Positions 5,498-6,308 of a DNA stretch of 6,308 nt are shown piece after piece. Under the pieces are notes generated by a model. The model ran no database searches and was not told the origin of the DNA. It saw nothing but the letters and a program-made list of their open reading frames with translations. The number at the start of each line of letters is the position of its first letter. Within the stretch, counting starts at the first letter, position 1. Origin of the DNA: Azoarcus sp. (lineage in GTDB: Bacteria > Pseudomonadota > Gammaproteobacteria > Burkholderiales > Rhodocyclaceae); contig JAITWP010000150.1 of the NCBI GenBank assembly GCA_031285365.1, positions 1 to 6,308 on the forward strand. Direction: 5' to 3'. Made by a program: the position numbers and the translations under genes.

Positions 5498-6308
5498 TCA
5501 TTCACTCGAAGTGCTGGAGCCATTCTCATTCTCCGTATCAATCTCCGACATGACCCGGTTACGCCCCAGCCGCTTCGCCCTGAAAAGGGCACGGTCGGCC
5601 TTTTTGATCATGTCGCTGGCGCTGGTCATGGATTCATCCCGCACTGCCACACCAACGCTGACCGACAGACGCAATACCTCGTCCTCGTTGTTGACTGTCA
5701 GGCGATCGATTTCCCTGCGTAACCGCTCCCCGCAGGCCAGCACTTCTTCCCGCGAAGTTTCCGGGCAGAGCACCAGAAATTCATCGCCACCCGTACGGCA
5801 GATCACATCCTGACCACGCAATACCCGGCGCAGGGCTTCGGAAGCCAGTCGCAACGCAATGTCTCCAACATCATGCCCATAGATGTCGTTGATCTGCTTG
5901 AAGCCATCGAGGTCAATGACCATGCACGCCAGAGAACGCAAGCTGCGATGTGACGCTGCCCATTCCTGCTGTATGCGTTCAAGCGCATAGCGGCGATTGG
6001 GCAAACCCGTCAGCGCATCGGTAAGCGCAGCTTCCTGCAAGGAACGGTTGGTAATGGCCAGTTCGGCGGCGAAGTGGCGCAAATCCTCGCGCTCGCGCTC
6101 CAATTCCTGCTGCAACAGCACGACCCGCCGAGCCGCGTCCAACCGAATCCGCAACACTTTCGCCCCGGCAGATTTGATAAAAAAATCATCTACCCCGGCT
6201 TCGATGGCCGCAATGTGTTCTTCATCGCTGGAGGGCAGCAACAGCAGGATGAATATGCCTCGCCCGAGCCTTGAGGCGCGTAGCGTTCGGATCAGGCGCC
6301 CAATCCGC
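5498..6308 (-). CDS. Response-regulator diguanylate cyclase (REC-GGDEF), N-terminus outside window
   Basis: This frame is open from the right edge and ends with TGA at 5498, giving 269 visible residues. A TTG at 6241 could be taken as a start, but the receiver-like frame continues upstream, so the gene is partial. The first 50 or so residues are the end of a receiver domain: LIRTLRASRLGRGIFILLLL, then DEEHIAAIEAGVDDFFIKS. A charged coiled linker (QQELEREREDL) leads to a complete GGDEF domain: DALTGLPNRR, CMVIDLDGFKQINDIYGHDVGD, ICRTGGDEF at 5800-5777 and SVSVGVAV. Such proteins condense two GTP into c-di-GMP. RGQD, five residues before GGDEF, is the inhibitory I-site (RxxD), implying product feedback. 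In the receiver the conserved Thr/Ser at the end of beta-4 appears to be Leu, and the Lys-Pro motif is Lys-Ser. It lies 203 bp upstream of flhD on the same strand. Confidence 0.9.
   Translation of the reverse strand, partial: RIGRLIRTLRASRLGRGIFILLLLPSSDEEHIAAIEAGVDDFFIKSAGAKVLRIRLDAARRVVLLQQELEREREDLRHFAAELAITNRSLQEAALTDALTGLPNRRYALERIQQEWAASHRSLRSLACMVIDLDGFKQINDIYGHDVGDIALRLASEALRRVLRGQDVICRTGGDEFLVLCPETSREEVLACGERLRREIDRLTVNNEDEVLRLSVSVGVAVRDESMTSASDMIKKADRALFRAKRLGRNRVMSEIDTENENGSSTSSE

Noticed and set aside
5412..5813. Plus-strand frame of 133 codons in the flhD upstream gap and beyond
   Set aside because: Most of it is antisense to the GGDEF domain, and its composition reflects the complement of that gene.

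Overview
This window looks like a motility and chemotaxis locus of a flagellated proteobacterium. FlhDC as master flagellar regulator is limited mainly to Beta- and Gammaproteobacteria. The GC-rich coding, the short 105-residue FlhD and the presence of CheV next to MotAB suggest a betaproteobacterium. The genus cannot be fixed from the sequence alone. All genes I accept lie on the minus strand, so transcription runs from the right end of the window to the left.

In transcription order: (1) the 3' part of a response-regulator diguanylate cyclase (partial receiver, coiled linker, intact GGDEF domain), entering from the right edge and stopping at 5498; (2) a 203-bp gap with a cluster of palindromes just upstream of flhD; (3) flhD and flhC, 23 bp apart; (4) a 305-bp gap holding an inverted pair of two-hairpin REP-like repeats; (5) motA and motB, 13 bp apart; (6) cheR, starting at or just inside the end of motB; (7) a short cheB that encodes only the methylesterase domain and has no receiver; (8) a 174-bp gap with small hairpins and a strongly SD-led mini-ORF; (9) the 5' part of cheV, leaving at the left edge.

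The genes form a chain of command. FlhD4C2 switches on flagellar genes. MotA and MotB are the proton-driven stator that powers the flagellum. CheR and CheB add and remove methyl groups on chemoreceptors for adaptation, and CheV is an adaptor between receptors and CheA. The upstream GGDEF protein would make c-di-GMP, which usually opposes motility.

The main oddities are the receiver-less CheB with no cheD beside it, the REP-like inverted pair between flhDC and motAB with a compensatory base-pair change between its two copies, the tandem palindromes overlapping a possible sigma-28-like promoter at flhD, and a receiver in the GGDEF protein that appears to lack the conserved Thr/Ser. I saw no tRNA, rRNA, CRISPR array or transposase gene, and no wholly new system.
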